Positions 24,310 through 32,967 of a stretch of 64,000 bases of DNA are shown piece by piece. The notes below the pieces were generated by a model. The model made no database searches, had not been told where the DNA came from, and was given only the letters and a program-made list of their open reading frames with translations. The first letter of the stretch is position 1. Each line of letters starts with the position of its first letter. Source of the stretch: Telluribacter roseus (lineage in GTDB: Bacteria; Bacteroidota; Bacteroidia; Cytophagales; Spirosomataceae); assembly GCF_017355915.2 (NCBI RefSeq), contig NZ_JAFEUV020000003.1, positions 1 to 64,000 on the forward strand. The letters run 5' to 3'. Made by a program: the position numbers and the translations under genes.

Positions 24310-25260
24310 TTATATTTGGAATAGTTCAAGTTGTTGAGATAGGAGCCTGTCTTTTTCAGGCTTTTTATTAGGGTCGGTTATATACTCTGCTATACAGTCA
24401 GCTACATACTTACCTAGATTAACAGGTACCGCATTTCCAATCATTTGCTCCCTATGAGTTTTACTTCCAAGCCATACAAAATTTTCAGGAAAAGTTTGTA
24501 TAAAGCTTCTTTCAAGAGTAGTTAGTGGCCTAACATTATCACTTGGATCACATGGATCACCAGAGTGTTTAGGATATCCTTTTGGAATTGGTCGATTAAC
24601 ACCACGTATGGTAGGACTGGGTTCATGAACACTGAATATGCCCCTCCTTGCGTAGCTTCTTGGATGTCTGTAGTAATATTCTATATCTAATTTGCCTTCG
24701 AAATATTCATAAACGGTCAATGGTTTTTTTGATTGGTTCTTTGACAGGTAATAATCTAAGAACCCATCTTTGGAGTTTAGGTGACCAACCATTATAAAAC
24801 GTTTCCTAGCCTGCGGAACACCACAATAGCTAGCATCAAGTACGGTATAGCTAATGCCGTATCCGCTGTTTTTAAATATTTCTATCGCTTTTCTTAGAAC
24901 ATTACTTTTTAGAATGCGCTCCACATTCTCCATTACAAACCATTCTGGTCTAACATTGGATATAATGTTAGCATATGAAATAGTTAAGTCAGCACGGCCT
25001 AAAGATTCATCTCTTTTACCTGCACTTGAGAAGTCTTGGCAAGGAGGGCCACCAATAATAATATCAGGTTCCCACTTTTTGAATATATCATAGTCTTCAA
25101 TACATGATAAATCCACCTGATGTATAGGATGATTAAAGTTAGCCGCATACACATCACAGGACTCTTTCCAATAATCAAATGCGGCTACAACTTCAAATCC
25201 AGATTTCTCAAATCCTAGTGAAAGGCCTCCACAACCAGCAAATAAATCTACTACTTTCAT
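24310..25260 (-). CDS. DNA cytosine-5 methyltransferase (type II)
   Basis: The protein has 316 residues with the ordered motifs of C5-methyltransferases: motif I DLFAGCGG (5-12), motif IV with nucleophile C74 in GGPPCQDFSS, motif VI with E111-N-V, motif VIII QARKRF (150-155), a short target-recognition region (about 190-235, HPRSYARRGIFSVHEPSPTIRGV) and motif X QMIGNAVPVNLGKYVA. It methylates C5 of cytosine at the site cut by the upstream nuclease. It follows the endonuclease gene after 8 bases on the same strand, giving an endonuclease-first operon. Confidence 0.95.
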   Translation of the reverse strand: MKVVDLFAGCGGLSLGFEKSGFEVVAAFDYWKESCDVYAANFNHPIHQVDLSCIEDYDIFKKWEPDIIIGGPPCQDFSSAGKRDESLGRADLTISYANIISNVRPEWFVMENVERILKSNVLRKAIEIFKNSGYGISYTVLDASYCGVPQARKRFIMVGHLNSKDGFLDYYLSKNQSKKPLTVYEYFEGKLDIEYYYRHPRSYARRGIFSVHEPSPTIRGVNRPIPKGYPKHSGDPCDPSDNVRPLTTLERSFIQTFPENFVWLGSKTHREQMIGNAVPVNLGKYVADCIAEYITDPNKKPEKDRLLSQQLELFQI

Positions 25261-25268
25261 TTCTTATG

Positions 25269-26348
25269 TTATGCGAATAGTTCAGGGGAATTAAAAATGA
25301 TTGCATCAAAGCGTCTTTCAGGGCTTAACAAGTTCTGCCCGCCCCCTAAAATAATATCTTTGATCTGATTCTTTGTAATACGTGGTCTAGTTAATACATC
25401 ACCTTTCATGTAGGTATGGGTAATCTGGCCACTGACAGCAAAGGCCTTGTCATTCTTTGTATCATACGATAATCCATCGATAACTTTTCTATGATCAATT
25501 TGCCCTGTAATACTGAAATCATATAACATCTTAAAAAGCCATACAGCGGTTCTTACTTGTCGTGTTATAGTCCTTTGCGTATGTATCTCTTTACGAGCAA
25601 CATCTAAGAATAGTTGCGCAAAAGCTAAGTTGCTCCAAACGAAAACATCAAGGCAATTCTCACAGAGCCTAGGGCTTTTTCCCTCCGTCTTCCAAATTGG
25701 CTGCATAACTAAAGGCTCTTGACGGTCTAATATTGTGGTTGCAATTCTATCTATTGCCGCAGCCATCTTTGAAACTGATGCAAGAATATTAATTCCCTCT
25801 TGCCAATCTTCTATTGCATCAAAACCATCTCCGATCAAAGTTCTGAGATTGACCAAGTCATTTTTAAAATGAGCCGCTATGCTACATGCTAGATATACTA
25901 TTGTATCAGGTCTAATAACAAGTTCGCACCCGAATTGATCTTCATTCAAACTGCAAGTTGTATTATCAGGTAACGCGGTTAGCTTTACCTCAATTCCTCT
26001 GAAACATTGTCCACTGGTTCTGCTCATTGTTACTAAATCTACTCTTGGAAAGTGACCTATAACTAATTGTTGGAAAGGAGTGAAAGGGCTCTCAAAGGAA
26101 TAAAATATCTCATCCGAAAGTGGATTTACGCCATAGAGGTCTGTTGTACTTATTAAATCGTGGTATACTCTATGCCTATCATTAAGTTTTAAATAAACGT
26201 TCTTATGGCCAGAACTTTCAAGAAATGCAGCTAATGCGGCAGGGAATGACGAGTTGAACTGATTTTTTCCCCAATTATCTTTATTTGTAAAATCTCTATT
26301 GGAGTACCTTAAGCCGAATAGACCAGGTGTGTGTGATAGTGATGGCAT
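25269..26348 (-). CDS. HindVP-like type II restriction endonuclease
   Basis: The protein has 359 residues. The N-terminus LFGLRYSNRDFTNKDNWGKN is characteristic of the HindVP family, as is a central GHFPRVDLV. A PD-(D/E)xK-like active site can be placed at D104 with E120-V-K122 (GIEVKLTALPD). Known HindVP/HgiDI-type enzymes cut GRCGYC, which would be the expected, untested site here. Being first in the operon with the methyltransferase, it needs delayed expression; no control-protein gene is adjacent, though a palindrome lies upstream at 26394. The family call rests on pattern recognition. Confidence 0.82.
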   Translation of the reverse strand: MPSLSHTPGLFGLRYSNRDFTNKDNWGKNQFNSSFPAALAAFLESSGHKNVYLKLNDRHRVYHDLISTTDLYGVNPLSDEIFYSFESPFTPFQQLVIGHFPRVDLVTMSRTSGQCFRGIEVKLTALPDNTTCSLNEDQFGCELVIRPDTIVYLACSIAAHFKNDLVNLRTLIGDGFDAIEDWQEGINILASVSKMAAAIDRIATTILDRQEPLVMQPIWKTEGKSPRLCENCLDVFVWSNLAFAQLFLDVARKEIHTQRTITRQVRTAVWLFKMLYDFSITGQIDHRKVIDGLSYDTKNDKAFAVSGQITHTYMKGDVLTRPRITKNQIKDIILGGGQNLLSPERRFDAIIFNSPELFA

Positions 26349-26393
26349 TTTTGTTTAAGATGGTTAAGGAGGTGTTAATATACTATTTTATAA

Positions 26394-26405
26394 CTTATGC
26401 ATAAG
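26394..26405. promoter_or_regulatory. Palindrome upstream of the R-M operon
   Basis: CTTATGCATAAG is a perfect 12-bp palindrome 46 bases before the endonuclease start. It could be an operator controlling expression of the nuclease. The controlling protein is unknown, and chance occurrence in AT-rich DNA cannot be excluded. Confidence 0.35.
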
Positions 26406-26439
26406 ATGATTTTTGTTGTATACAAAACTGTAACGACAA

Positions 26440-26472
26440 AAAAGCCGCTTTACAGGCTGTAAAGCGGCTTTT
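26440..26472 (-). terminator. Island-borne terminator of tRNA-Arg
   Basis: A perfect 15-bp stem with a 3-base loop (GGC) is flanked by A6, which gives a T-run on the minus strand 12 bases after the tRNA. Its outer 10 bp (AAAAGCCGCT) equal those of the displaced ancestral terminator at 16297, while the inner stem and loop differ. Confidence 0.8.
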
Positions 26473-26483
26473 GCAGGTAATAA

Positions 26484-26502
26484 GTGGTCTCGTAGGGATT
26501 CG
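26484..26502 (+). repeat. Right att repeat inside tRNA-Arg
   Basis: These 19 bases are identical to 16331-16349. They cover the 3' half of the T arm and the 3' strand of the acceptor stem plus the discriminator base, the usual attachment region for tyrosine recombinases. The intact tRNA is kept at this end. Confidence 0.93.
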
Positions 26503-26558
26503 AACCCCAAACCTTCTGATCCGTAGTCAGATGCTCTATCCAATTGAGCTACGAAACC
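26485..26558 (-). tRNA. tRNA-Arg (anticodon ACG)
   Basis: On the minus strand a complete cloverleaf can be folded: acceptor GGTTTCG paired with CGAGACC, D arm, anticodon stem TCTGA/TCAGA with loop CTACGGA giving ACG, T arm around GGGTTCGAATCCC, and discriminator A. CCA is not encoded. Its 3' end is the integration site of the neighbouring island. Confidence 0.95.
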
Positions 26559-26650
26559 GTTGTCGTTGTATTGGATTGCAAAAGTAGGGCATTGGTCGAT
26601 ACGACGCAAGTACTATGGCAAAAAAACTTGTAAAAAATTAGATCGCCAGC

Positions 26651-27430
26651 TCATATACCCTGATAGTCAGGGGCTCGTTTTTGTAAAAAAGCCTGGATAC
26701 CTTCAAGCGCGTCCTGCGTTTGGCCAAGCTGGTTCTGTAATTGGGCCTCCAGTTCGAGCATGGCGGGTAGGTCAGACTGGAATGAGCGGTAGAAAGCCTG
26801 CTTCATAGCACCAATGGCCTGGGTAGGGGCGGAGCGGTAGTAGGTGATTACCTCCTGTACGGCCTCGTCTAGCTGCGCAGCCGGTACGGCACGGGCGATA
26901 AGCCCTATCTGAGCGGCCTCCGGCGCATAGATTCGTCTACCGGTAGAAGCCAGCTCAAAAGCGCGGGCCATACCCACCAGGCGCGGGAGCATGTACGTAG
27001 CGCCAGCGTCGGGCATAAGGCCTATACCTACAAAGAGCAGTGACAGATAGGCCTCCTCAGAAGCAATGACCATATCGCAGTCCAGGGCCAGTGAACAACC
27101 AGCCCCGGCAGCGAGGCCATTGAGGCGGCATACTACGGGCTTGGGAATAGTACGCAATGCCATGATCATGGGGTTGTAGCGGGTGCGTAGGGCTTCGCCA
27201 AAGCTGGCGGCTTCCCCGATGCCTATCTTAAGGTCAGCACCCGAGCAGAAGGCCCTATCGCCGGTGGCGGTAAGCAGTACTACCCTGACACTACTGTCAG
27301 CGGCGGCGGCCTGCACGGCGGAGGTAATTTCCAGAATCAGATCAGGACTGAGAGCGTTATAGACTTCGGGGCGATTGAGGGTAATACGGGCTACGCCCTC
27401 TATTACTTCATAGAGCAGGTGCTGATACAT
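26651..27430 (-). CDS. Enoyl-CoA hydratase/isomerase family protein
   Basis: The protein has 259 residues of the crotonase superfamily. The oxyanion-hole regions AFCSGADLK and NGLAAGAGCSLAL and the helix signature LSLLFVGIGLMPDAGATYMLPRLVG are present. An aspartate (in MPDAG) sits where hydratases carry their second glutamate, the pattern of PaaG-like isomerases in phenylacetate degradation. No other paa gene is nearby, so the substrate is unclear. It starts the chromosomal segment right of the island. Confidence 0.88.
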   Translation of the reverse strand: MYQHLLYEVIEGVARITLNRPEVYNALSPDLILEITSAVQAAAADSSVRVVLLTATGDRAFCSGADLKIGIGEAASFGEALRTRYNPMIMALRTIPKPVVCRLNGLAAGAGCSLALDCDMVIASEEAYLSLLFVGIGLMPDAGATYMLPRLVGMARAFELASTGRRIYAPEAAQIGLIARAVPAAQLDEAVQEVITYYRSAPTQAIGAMKQAFYRSFQSDLPAMLELEAQLQNQLGQTQDALEGIQAFLQKRAPDYQGI

Positions 27431-27479
27431 GTAAAACAGGGACTAGTGGTTATACAGCGGTAGCAGCTCCGCCATCCGC

Positions 27480-28142
27480 CTAGAAAAATACAAATATGGA
27501 TACTGAGCTCACCACGATACCCAGCGCCAGACCGGCACCTACCTGGGCGGGGGTGTGGGCATTGAGGTGAAGGCGGGCGCTCATGAGCCAGCCGGTGATC
27601 AAGATACCCATAATAAGCGGATAAAACAATGTGGAGTCGCCGTAGCGCAGGAAGAGGCAGGCGATCGCTCCCAGGCAGCCACCCATACCGGTAGCATGGG
27701 CGCTGATCTTCCAGCGCAGGCTGATCAGGGCTACTACTGCCATAGAAAACGTAATACTGCCCAGCACTACCGCTATACTGGGAGCCAGATCGCTGATGGG
27801 CTCAAACTGCCAGCCAAACAGGTAGGTAGCGAAGGTATAGATAATGACAGTAGTAATATAGGGCAGACGCCGATCGGGCAGGGTGTCGAGGTGCAGGCTC
27901 CTGATGTAGCCCAGTTTATAAAAGTAGAAAATGACCAGAGCCGGGGCCAGAAAGGTATTCATAAACAGCAGGAGCAGTAAGCTTCCCTGCGCAGACAGGC
28001 TCAGTGTGTTGATACCCAGCACCTCGGGAACAAACAGGAAAAGTAACCCAAACAGGTAAGTGGGCATCAATAGTGGATGCAGTACTATCGATAGAAAAAG
28101 CGCGATTCGCGTATTCAACGTATTCGTAACAGCTTGGTTCAT
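27480..28142 (-). CDS. PAP2-superfamily-like membrane protein
   Basis: The protein has 220 residues with six hydrophobic segments. The loops SAHATGMGG (about residue 151) and SARLHLNAHTPAQVGAG (about residue 188) resemble the second and third phosphatase motifs of type 2 phosphatidate phosphatases, with two histidines and an arginine. The first lysine/arginine motif may be PDRRLP near residue 92. If active it would remove phosphate from lipids such as undecaprenyl pyrophosphate or phosphatidylglycerophosphate. The gene lies 49 bases upstream of the enoyl-CoA hydratase gene on the same strand. Confidence 0.75.
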   Translation of the reverse strand: MNQAVTNTLNTRIALFLSIVLHPLLMPTYLFGLLFLFVPEVLGINTLSLSAQGSLLLLLFMNTFLAPALVIFYFYKLGYIRSLHLDTLPDRRLPYITTVIIYTFATYLFGWQFEPISDLAPSIAVVLGSITFSMAVVALISLRWKISAHATGMGGCLGAIACLFLRYGDSTLFYPLIMGILITGWLMSARLHLNAHTPAQVGAGLALGIVVSSVSIFVFF

Positions 28143-28216
28143 GTAACAAACAACAAAATTAGTGTTAAAAGATACACGAACAAGCTGACTAGCACCGAAA
28201 ACGCCTGATGGAACCT

Positions 28217-29677
28217 CTATATCTGCTTACGCAGGCGGGCTACCGGTATATTTAGCTGTTCACGGTATTTGGCAACGGTACGGCGGGCAATGTTGTAGCC
28301 CCTTTCGTTAAGCAGCTTTTCCAGCTTATCGTCGGAGAAAGGCTTCCGTTTGGGTTCGCTCTCTATCAGCTCGCGCAGTATGTTTTTCACCTCGCGGCTA
28401 CTTACATCCTCACCTGACTCGGTAGAGATTCCTTCGGAGAAAAAGTACTTAAGCGGATAAAGTCCGAACTCCGTCTGGATGGACTTGCTGCTGGCTACCC
28501 GCGATACCGTCGATACGTCCATTTCGATGATGTTGGCAATATCTTTCAGGATCATGGGTTTGAGCTTTGTCTCGTCGCCATCTTCAAAGAAATCATACTG
28601 GTACTTCAGGATGGCGTTCATGGTACGCATCAGAGTAGCCTGGCGCTGCTTGATGGCATCTATAAACCACTTGGCCGAGTCGAGTTTCTGCTTTACAAAC
28701 GTAACCGTCTCGCGGATGTGGCGGTTGGTCTTGTCGCTCTTGTGGTAGGTATCCAGCATTTCGGCAAAGGTACGGTTGACCCGCAGCTCAGGCGCGTTAC
28801 GTGAGTTGAGGGAGACTACCAGTTTGCCGTTGTGGCTGCTGAGTATAAAATCCGGTGTCAGGTACTGCGCTCCGTTGTCGTCGCCTTCGACGGATCCTGG
28901 CTTGGGATTCAGCCGGATGATCATGTTAAGTACCTGGCGGGCTTCCTCCTGGCTCATATTGAGCCGCTTCTGGATCTTCTCGTAGTGCTTCTTGGAGAAC
29001 TCTTCGAAATAGTGCTCAATGATTTGCAGAGCTAGCTGTACGATCAGGTCGCGCTGGTCTTTGCGGCGGAGCTGAAGCAGGAGGCACTCCTGCAGGTCGC
29101 GGGCTCCGATACCGGCGGGCTCTAGGCTCTGAACTTTCTTTAGTACACTTTCCAGCTCCTGCTCGCTGGTATAGATACCTTGTGTAAACACCAGGTCGCT
29201 GGCGATGGCCTTGAGCGGGCGGCGCAGGTATCCATCGCCTTCCAGGCTACCCAATAGGTGCAGACCCAGATAGCGCTGCTGGTCGGTAAGGTTCAGAAAG
29301 CCAAACTGTTGATACAGGCTGTCAACAAGTGTAAGGCGGGTCGCTACCGGATACTCCCGGTCTTCGTCGTCATTGCCGAAGGAGCCGTCGCCATACATTT
29401 TATAGCCACTGAGTTCATCCTGATTAAGATAGCTTTCAATATCAATATCATCATTGGACGCATGGCGCTCATCGTAATCAGCGTCATCTTCCATGTCTGA
29501 CTCATATTCACTCTTCTGAATCTCCTCTGCTCCTTCCTCCAGAGCAGGATTCATTTCTAACTCTTCCTTAATACGAGCATCAAGTTCGGCAGTGGGTATT
29601 TGCAATAACTTAATAAACTGAATTTGCTGCGGAGACAGCTTCTGCAGTAATGTTTGGTTTAAACTCAGTTTTTGCAT
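28217..29677 (-). CDS. rpoN: RNA polymerase sigma-54 factor
   Basis: The protein has 486 residues. Region I (about 1-50) is glutamine/leucine rich (QTLLQKLSPQQIQFIKLLQIP). Region II is acidic (about 55-115). The core-binding region lies at about 125-300. The DNA-binding region includes the helix-turn-helix near 365-400 and the RpoN box ARRTVAKYREQLNIP close to the C-terminus. Sigma-54 directs transcription from -24/-12 promoters activated by AAA+ regulators. No such regulator is encoded in this window. The gene is divergent from asnS. Confidence 0.97.
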   Translation of the reverse strand: MQKLSLNQTLLQKLSPQQIQFIKLLQIPTAELDARIKEELEMNPALEEGAEEIQKSEYESDMEDDADYDERHASNDDIDIESYLNQDELSGYKMYGDGSFGNDDEDREYPVATRLTLVDSLYQQFGFLNLTDQQRYLGLHLLGSLEGDGYLRRPLKAIASDLVFTQGIYTSEQELESVLKKVQSLEPAGIGARDLQECLLLQLRRKDQRDLIVQLALQIIEHYFEEFSKKHYEKIQKRLNMSQEEARQVLNMIIRLNPKPGSVEGDDNGAQYLTPDFILSSHNGKLVVSLNSRNAPELRVNRTFAEMLDTYHKSDKTNRHIRETVTFVKQKLDSAKWFIDAIKQRQATLMRTMNAILKYQYDFFEDGDETKLKPMILKDIANIIEMDVSTVSRVASSKSIQTEFGLYPLKYFFSEGISTESGEDVSSREVKNILRELIESEPKRKPFSDDKLEKLLNERGYNIARRTVAKYREQLNIPVARLRKQI

Positions 29678-30014
29678 GTATTAGTAGAGGTTTTCATACG
29701 CGGTTTTTTACTCAAATCACTTCACACGAACCTTGAACACCAAACAATCATGATTCGTTTTCAGGGGTATCAATTGTTGTACCAAATTAGTGCAATTTGA
29801 GAAATTAGTTAAAAATTTTTTGTAACCATTTCTGACCTAGTTGATTATTAGCCCATTAGCCCGCAAAATACTTTGAAGGGTCTGTAAGGGTAAGATGCTG
29901 GGAAACATAGACAAGCACGTATTATTACTATATGATACGTAGGTTTTCGCTATTGCTATTTATAAATTTGCAGCCTTATTTTGCTAAGTCACAACATTTA
30001 AGAAGTACATATCA
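29678..30014. other. rpoN-asnS divergent intergenic region
   Basis: 337 bases of AT-rich sequence. The asnS promoter is recognisable near 29963. No clear rpoN promoter or RNA element was seen. Confidence 0.5.
29963..29970 (+). promoter_or_regulatory. asnS promoter -7 element (TAAATTTG)
   Basis: TAAATTTG matches TAnnTTTG, with initiation expected near 29977 and about 38 bases of leader before the asnS ATG at 30015. The -33 element is not clear. Confidence 0.55.
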
Positions 30015-31466
30015 ATGGGTCCAGTACAGATCAAGCAGTTAATCCAAGAAGCTCCCGTAGGTGAGTCGGTCGTAGTAAAAGGGTGGGTACGTACCAAGCG
30101 TGAAAGTAAGAATGCCATATTTATTGCCCTTAATGATGGCTCTACGATTCATACTATTCAGGCGGTTGCCGAACCGGGACAAATAGCCGAAGAAACACTG
30201 CGCCTGATCACTACGGGAGCCTGCCTTAAAGTAACCGGTCAACTGGTGGAGTCGATGGGTTCGGGGCAGTCGGTTGAGGTAAAGATAGAAGAGGTACACG
30301 TATACGGCACGGCCGATCCGGAAGTATATCCCCTGCAGCCCAAGAAGCACTCGCTGGAGTTTCTGCGCGAGATAGCTCACCTGCGTCCACGCACCAATAC
30401 CTTTAGTGCTGTCCTGCGCCTGCGTCATACACTGGCCTACGCAGTACATAAGTACTACAACGATAACGGGTTCTTTTACCTGCATACGCCTATTATCACG
30501 GCGTCCGATGCCGAAGGAGCCGGGGAGATGTTCCGGGTAACTACCTTAGATATGTACAATCCTCCTAAGGATGAGGCGGGCAAGATCGACTTCAAAGAAG
30601 ACTTCTTTGGACGTGAGACCAACCTGACGGTATCTGGTCAGCTGGAAGGTGAGCTGGGAGCACTAGCCCTTTCTAAAATATATACGTTCGGACCTACCTT
30701 CCGGGCCGAAAACTCCAATACTACCCGCCACCTGGCTGAGTTTTGGATGATCGAGCCGGAAATGGCGTTCTTTGAGCTGGAAGACAATATGAATCTGGCC
30801 GAAGACTTTGTGAAGTACGTGATTGGCTACGCCCTTGAGCACTGTGCCGATGATCTGGCCTTCCTGGAAAAACGTCAGGCCGAAGAGGAAAAGAACAAGC
30901 CGCAGAACGAGCGTTCCATGCCGCTGCTGGAAAAGCTGCGCTTCGTGGTAGATAATCCGTTTGAGCGGCTGACGTATACAGAGGCCATTGATATCCTGCT
31001 GAAGTCAAAGGCGCATAAGGAGAAGAAGTTCCAGTACCCGGTAGAGTGGGGCATAGACCTGCAGAGCGAGCATGAGCGTTACCTGGTAGAGAAGCACTTC
31101 AAGAAGCCCGTGATCCTGACCAACTACCCCCGCGAGATCAAAGCCTTCTACATGAAGCAGGATGAGGAGTCGTCGGCGGCCCCCGGGCCAACCGTTCGGG
31201 CTATGGACGTACTATTCCCCGGTATCGGTGAGATCATCGGTGGTAGCCAGCGGGAGGATAACTACGAGAAGCTCCTCCAGCGTGTACACGAAGTAGGTAT
31301 TGAGCCTGAGAACGTGTGGTGGTACCTCGAAACCCGTAAGTTCGGTTCGGCTCCTCACTCCGGTTTCGGATTGGGCTTTGAGCGTCTGGTGCTGTTCGTG
31401 TCGGGTATGGGTAATATCCGCGATGTGATCCCGTTCCCCCGCTATCCCAAGAGCGCCGAGTTCTGA
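30015..31466 (+). CDS. asnS: Asparagine-tRNA ligase
   Basis: The protein has 483 residues of class II aminoacyl-tRNA synthetase type. The N-terminal OB domain (about 15-110) opens [19 protein letters not shown]. Class II motif 2 is [21 protein letters not shown] (about 236-256), and motif 3 is [16 protein letters not shown] near the C-terminus. The sequence TVSGQLEGE and the [10 protein letters not shown] region are typical of AsnRS rather than AspRS. It charges tRNA-Asn. It has its own promoter and terminator. Confidence 0.96.
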   Translation: MGPVQIKQLIQEAPVGESVVVKGWVRTKRESKNAIFIALNDGSTIHTIQAVAEPGQIAEETLRLITTGACLKVTGQLVESMGSGQSVEVKIEEVHVYGTADPEVYPLQPKKHSLEFLREIAHLRPRTNTFSAVLRLRHTLAYAVHKYYNDNGFFYLHTPIITASDAEGAGEMFRVTTLDMYNPPKDEAGKIDFKEDFFGRETNLTVSGQLEGELGALALSKIYTFGPTFRAENSNTTRHLAEFWMIEPEMAFFELEDNMNLAEDFVKYVIGYALEHCADDLAFLEKRQAEEEKNKPQNERSMPLLEKLRFVVDNPFERLTYTEAIDILLKSKAHKEKKFQYPVEWGIDLQSEHERYLVEKHFKKPVILTNYPREIKAFYMKQDEESSAAPGPTVRAMDVLFPGIGEIIGGSQREDNYEKLLQRVHEVGIEPENVWWYLETRKFGSAPHSGFGLGFERLVLFVSGMGNIRDVIPFPRYPKSAEF

Positions 31467-31485
31467 TAGTCATTTATATATTTGG

Positions 31486-31524
31486 AAAGAGCCGTATAGC
31501 CAGTAAGCTGTACGGCTCTTTTTG
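31486..31524 (+). terminator. asnS terminator
   Basis: An 11-bp stem (AAAGAGCCGTA/TACGGCTCTTT) with a 14-base loop and a following T-run lies 20 bases after the asnS stop codon and before the convergent glycoside hydrolase gene. Confidence 0.8.
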
Positions 31525-31535
31525 TTTTGCTTCAG

Positions 31536-32645
31536 CTACTCCCTCTCAAATCCGCCCGTTATCTCCTTTACCTTATTGAAGAAGCCCCGCTTCCGGTCAG
31601 AATTGATGCCCCAGTCAGCGGGCATGCTCTGGTAGCCTTCGTGGAAGCCCTCCCCCTCTTTGCGGTAGTCGAAGTACCCCCAGGAGGCGTAGGCCCTGGT
31701 GGCATTGATAAAGTTATTGTCCGGCTGGTCAAACGCGAAATGGTCGTCCTCGTTGAAGACGATAGGCTGGTTGCGGTAACTTTCTACCTGCCGGGTTTGC
31801 TCCACCATCTTCGTGATCCGGGCCGGGTCCTCCACGCCGTTGCCGTGCAGAAGTATATAGTCGGAGGTACCTACTACATTAGGTTTGGGTATGGCACCCC
31901 CTCCGTAGCTGGTACTGACCAGCAGGCGGTAGCCGTTTTCCTCTTTCTGCTTTACCCACTCTATAAGCTCATGTACCCGCTCGGGTTGCAGGATAGCGTG
32001 GTCGTACCGGATGTTGCACTCGTTGTTGATCTCGATCAGGACGTTGCGGTAGCCTTTGCGGAACAGCCAGCCCGTAGCGTTGTCGACGGCGTTGATGACC
32101 GCCCTTTCGTCTTCCAGGTACTCATCCTGCCCGAAGTAGAAGAGGCCCAGCATCACTACCATTCCCAGCTCGTCGGCTCTCTTCAGGATGCGGTCCAGGC
32201 GGGTCATGTAGTCGGGGCGCAGGTTACCTTTGGCATCAAAAGCCGAGTTGAGCCAGCCCTTGTTGCCGTAGCCGGTAGGGCTGCCGCCCTGCAGGTTGAG
32301 CGTAAAGCCCAGCAGGCCGTGCCGGTACCATTCATCCATGGCCTTCACAAACTCATTGGTATTACGGTCGGGGTCCCAGGTGCGGGTATCGGGGTAGCCA
32401 AACAACTTCCGGGTCTCCGGGTTCAGATCATCAAAGATCCCCTGTACCATTCTTGAATTCATCAGCAGGCCTTCGATTTTGTGTCCGTTCCAGTAGCGGC
32501 CTGCGTAGGTAGGCTTCCCATTGATGTAGAATTGTTCCCCCCTTATTTCCACAATCGTCTGGGGACGGCTCTGGGAGTAGCCCGTGTAGCTGGTGAGTAT
32601 ACCTATGATACCAGCTACTATCCATGTACTGATCCTGCTTCGCAT
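31536..32645 (-). CDS. Secreted GH5-like glycoside hydrolase
   Basis: The protein has 369 residues with a signal peptide (about 1-24, ending TGYSQS). It folds as a TIM barrel of the GH5/cellulase-like superfamily. RYWNGHKIEGLLMNSRM lies near the start. The strand-4 motif LIEINNECN carries the putative acid/base glutamate. The later IVFNEDDH carries the likely nucleophile. The family is usually active on beta-linked polysaccharides, but the substrate is not evident and no carbohydrate-binding module or SusCD pair is nearby. It is convergent with asnS. Confidence 0.78.
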   Translation of the reverse strand: MRSRISTWIVAGIIGILTSYTGYSQSRPQTIVEIRGEQFYINGKPTYAGRYWNGHKIEGLLMNSRMVQGIFDDLNPETRKLFGYPDTRTWDPDRNTNEFVKAMDEWYRHGLLGFTLNLQGGSPTGYGNKGWLNSAFDAKGNLRPDYMTRLDRILKRADELGMVVMLGLFYFGQDEYLEDERAVINAVDNATGWLFRKGYRNVLIEINNECNIRYDHAILQPERVHELIEWVKQKEENGYRLLVSTSYGGGAIPKPNVVGTSDYILLHGNGVEDPARITKMVEQTRQVESYRNQPIVFNEDDHFAFDQPDNNFINATRAYASWGYFDYRKEGEGFHEGYQSMPADWGINSDRKRGFFNKVKEITGGFERE

Positions 32646-32967
32646 ATGCCTAAGAGTGAAAGGTTTCTGTAATAATTCCTACTTAATGAAAGCTTATTTG
32701 CAAACATGACTACTTAGATATAGTTATGATAGTAAAATAGGTACGGTAGCTACATTACATCTCTTCACTGCTACTGCTAACGCTATTTAATCCTCTGTCT
32801 ATATACGTAATCTTTCAGAATGCCTTACCCCATGCGGTTGGTACGGATACCGCAATTATAGGGCATACAGTACTTAAAACATGATCTACTCCAGTGCAGC
32901 CGGCACTCTCGCTGAGGTGGGTGGCACGTTAATTATGTAGGTATAATTTGAAAAATTAAGAGAAACT
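32646..32967. other. Divergent intergenic region before treS
   Basis: 322 bases between the minus-strand hydrolase and treS. A TATAATTTG sequence near 32942 resembles the -7 element but has one spacer base too many. No gene or RNA element was recognised. Confidence 0.45.

Larger units (their letters stand above)
16331..26502. mobile_element. Genomic island integrated in tRNA-Arg(ACG)
   Basis: About 10.2 kb lie between two identical 19-bp copies of the tRNA-Arg 3' end. The island encodes a tyrosine recombinase, two XRE-type regulators, a VapE-type ATPase, a Toprim primase, a Zn-ribbon protein, a TIR-STAND protein and a type II restriction-modification pair. G+C is clearly below that of the flanks, most strongly in the TIR gene. 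No relaxase, conjugation or capsid gene is present, so it resembles a satellite or mobilizable element dependent on a helper. Inside the left end, TTAACTTAAT (16356) and GTAACTTAAT (16401) are possible arm-type recombinase sites. 16350-16624 holds no gene. Confidence 0.92.

Noticed and set aside
31527-32456. 309-codon plus-strand frame opposite the GH5-like gene
   Set aside because: The minus-strand frame has a signal peptide and barrel motifs. The opposite frame is valine/leucine-rich shadow coding.
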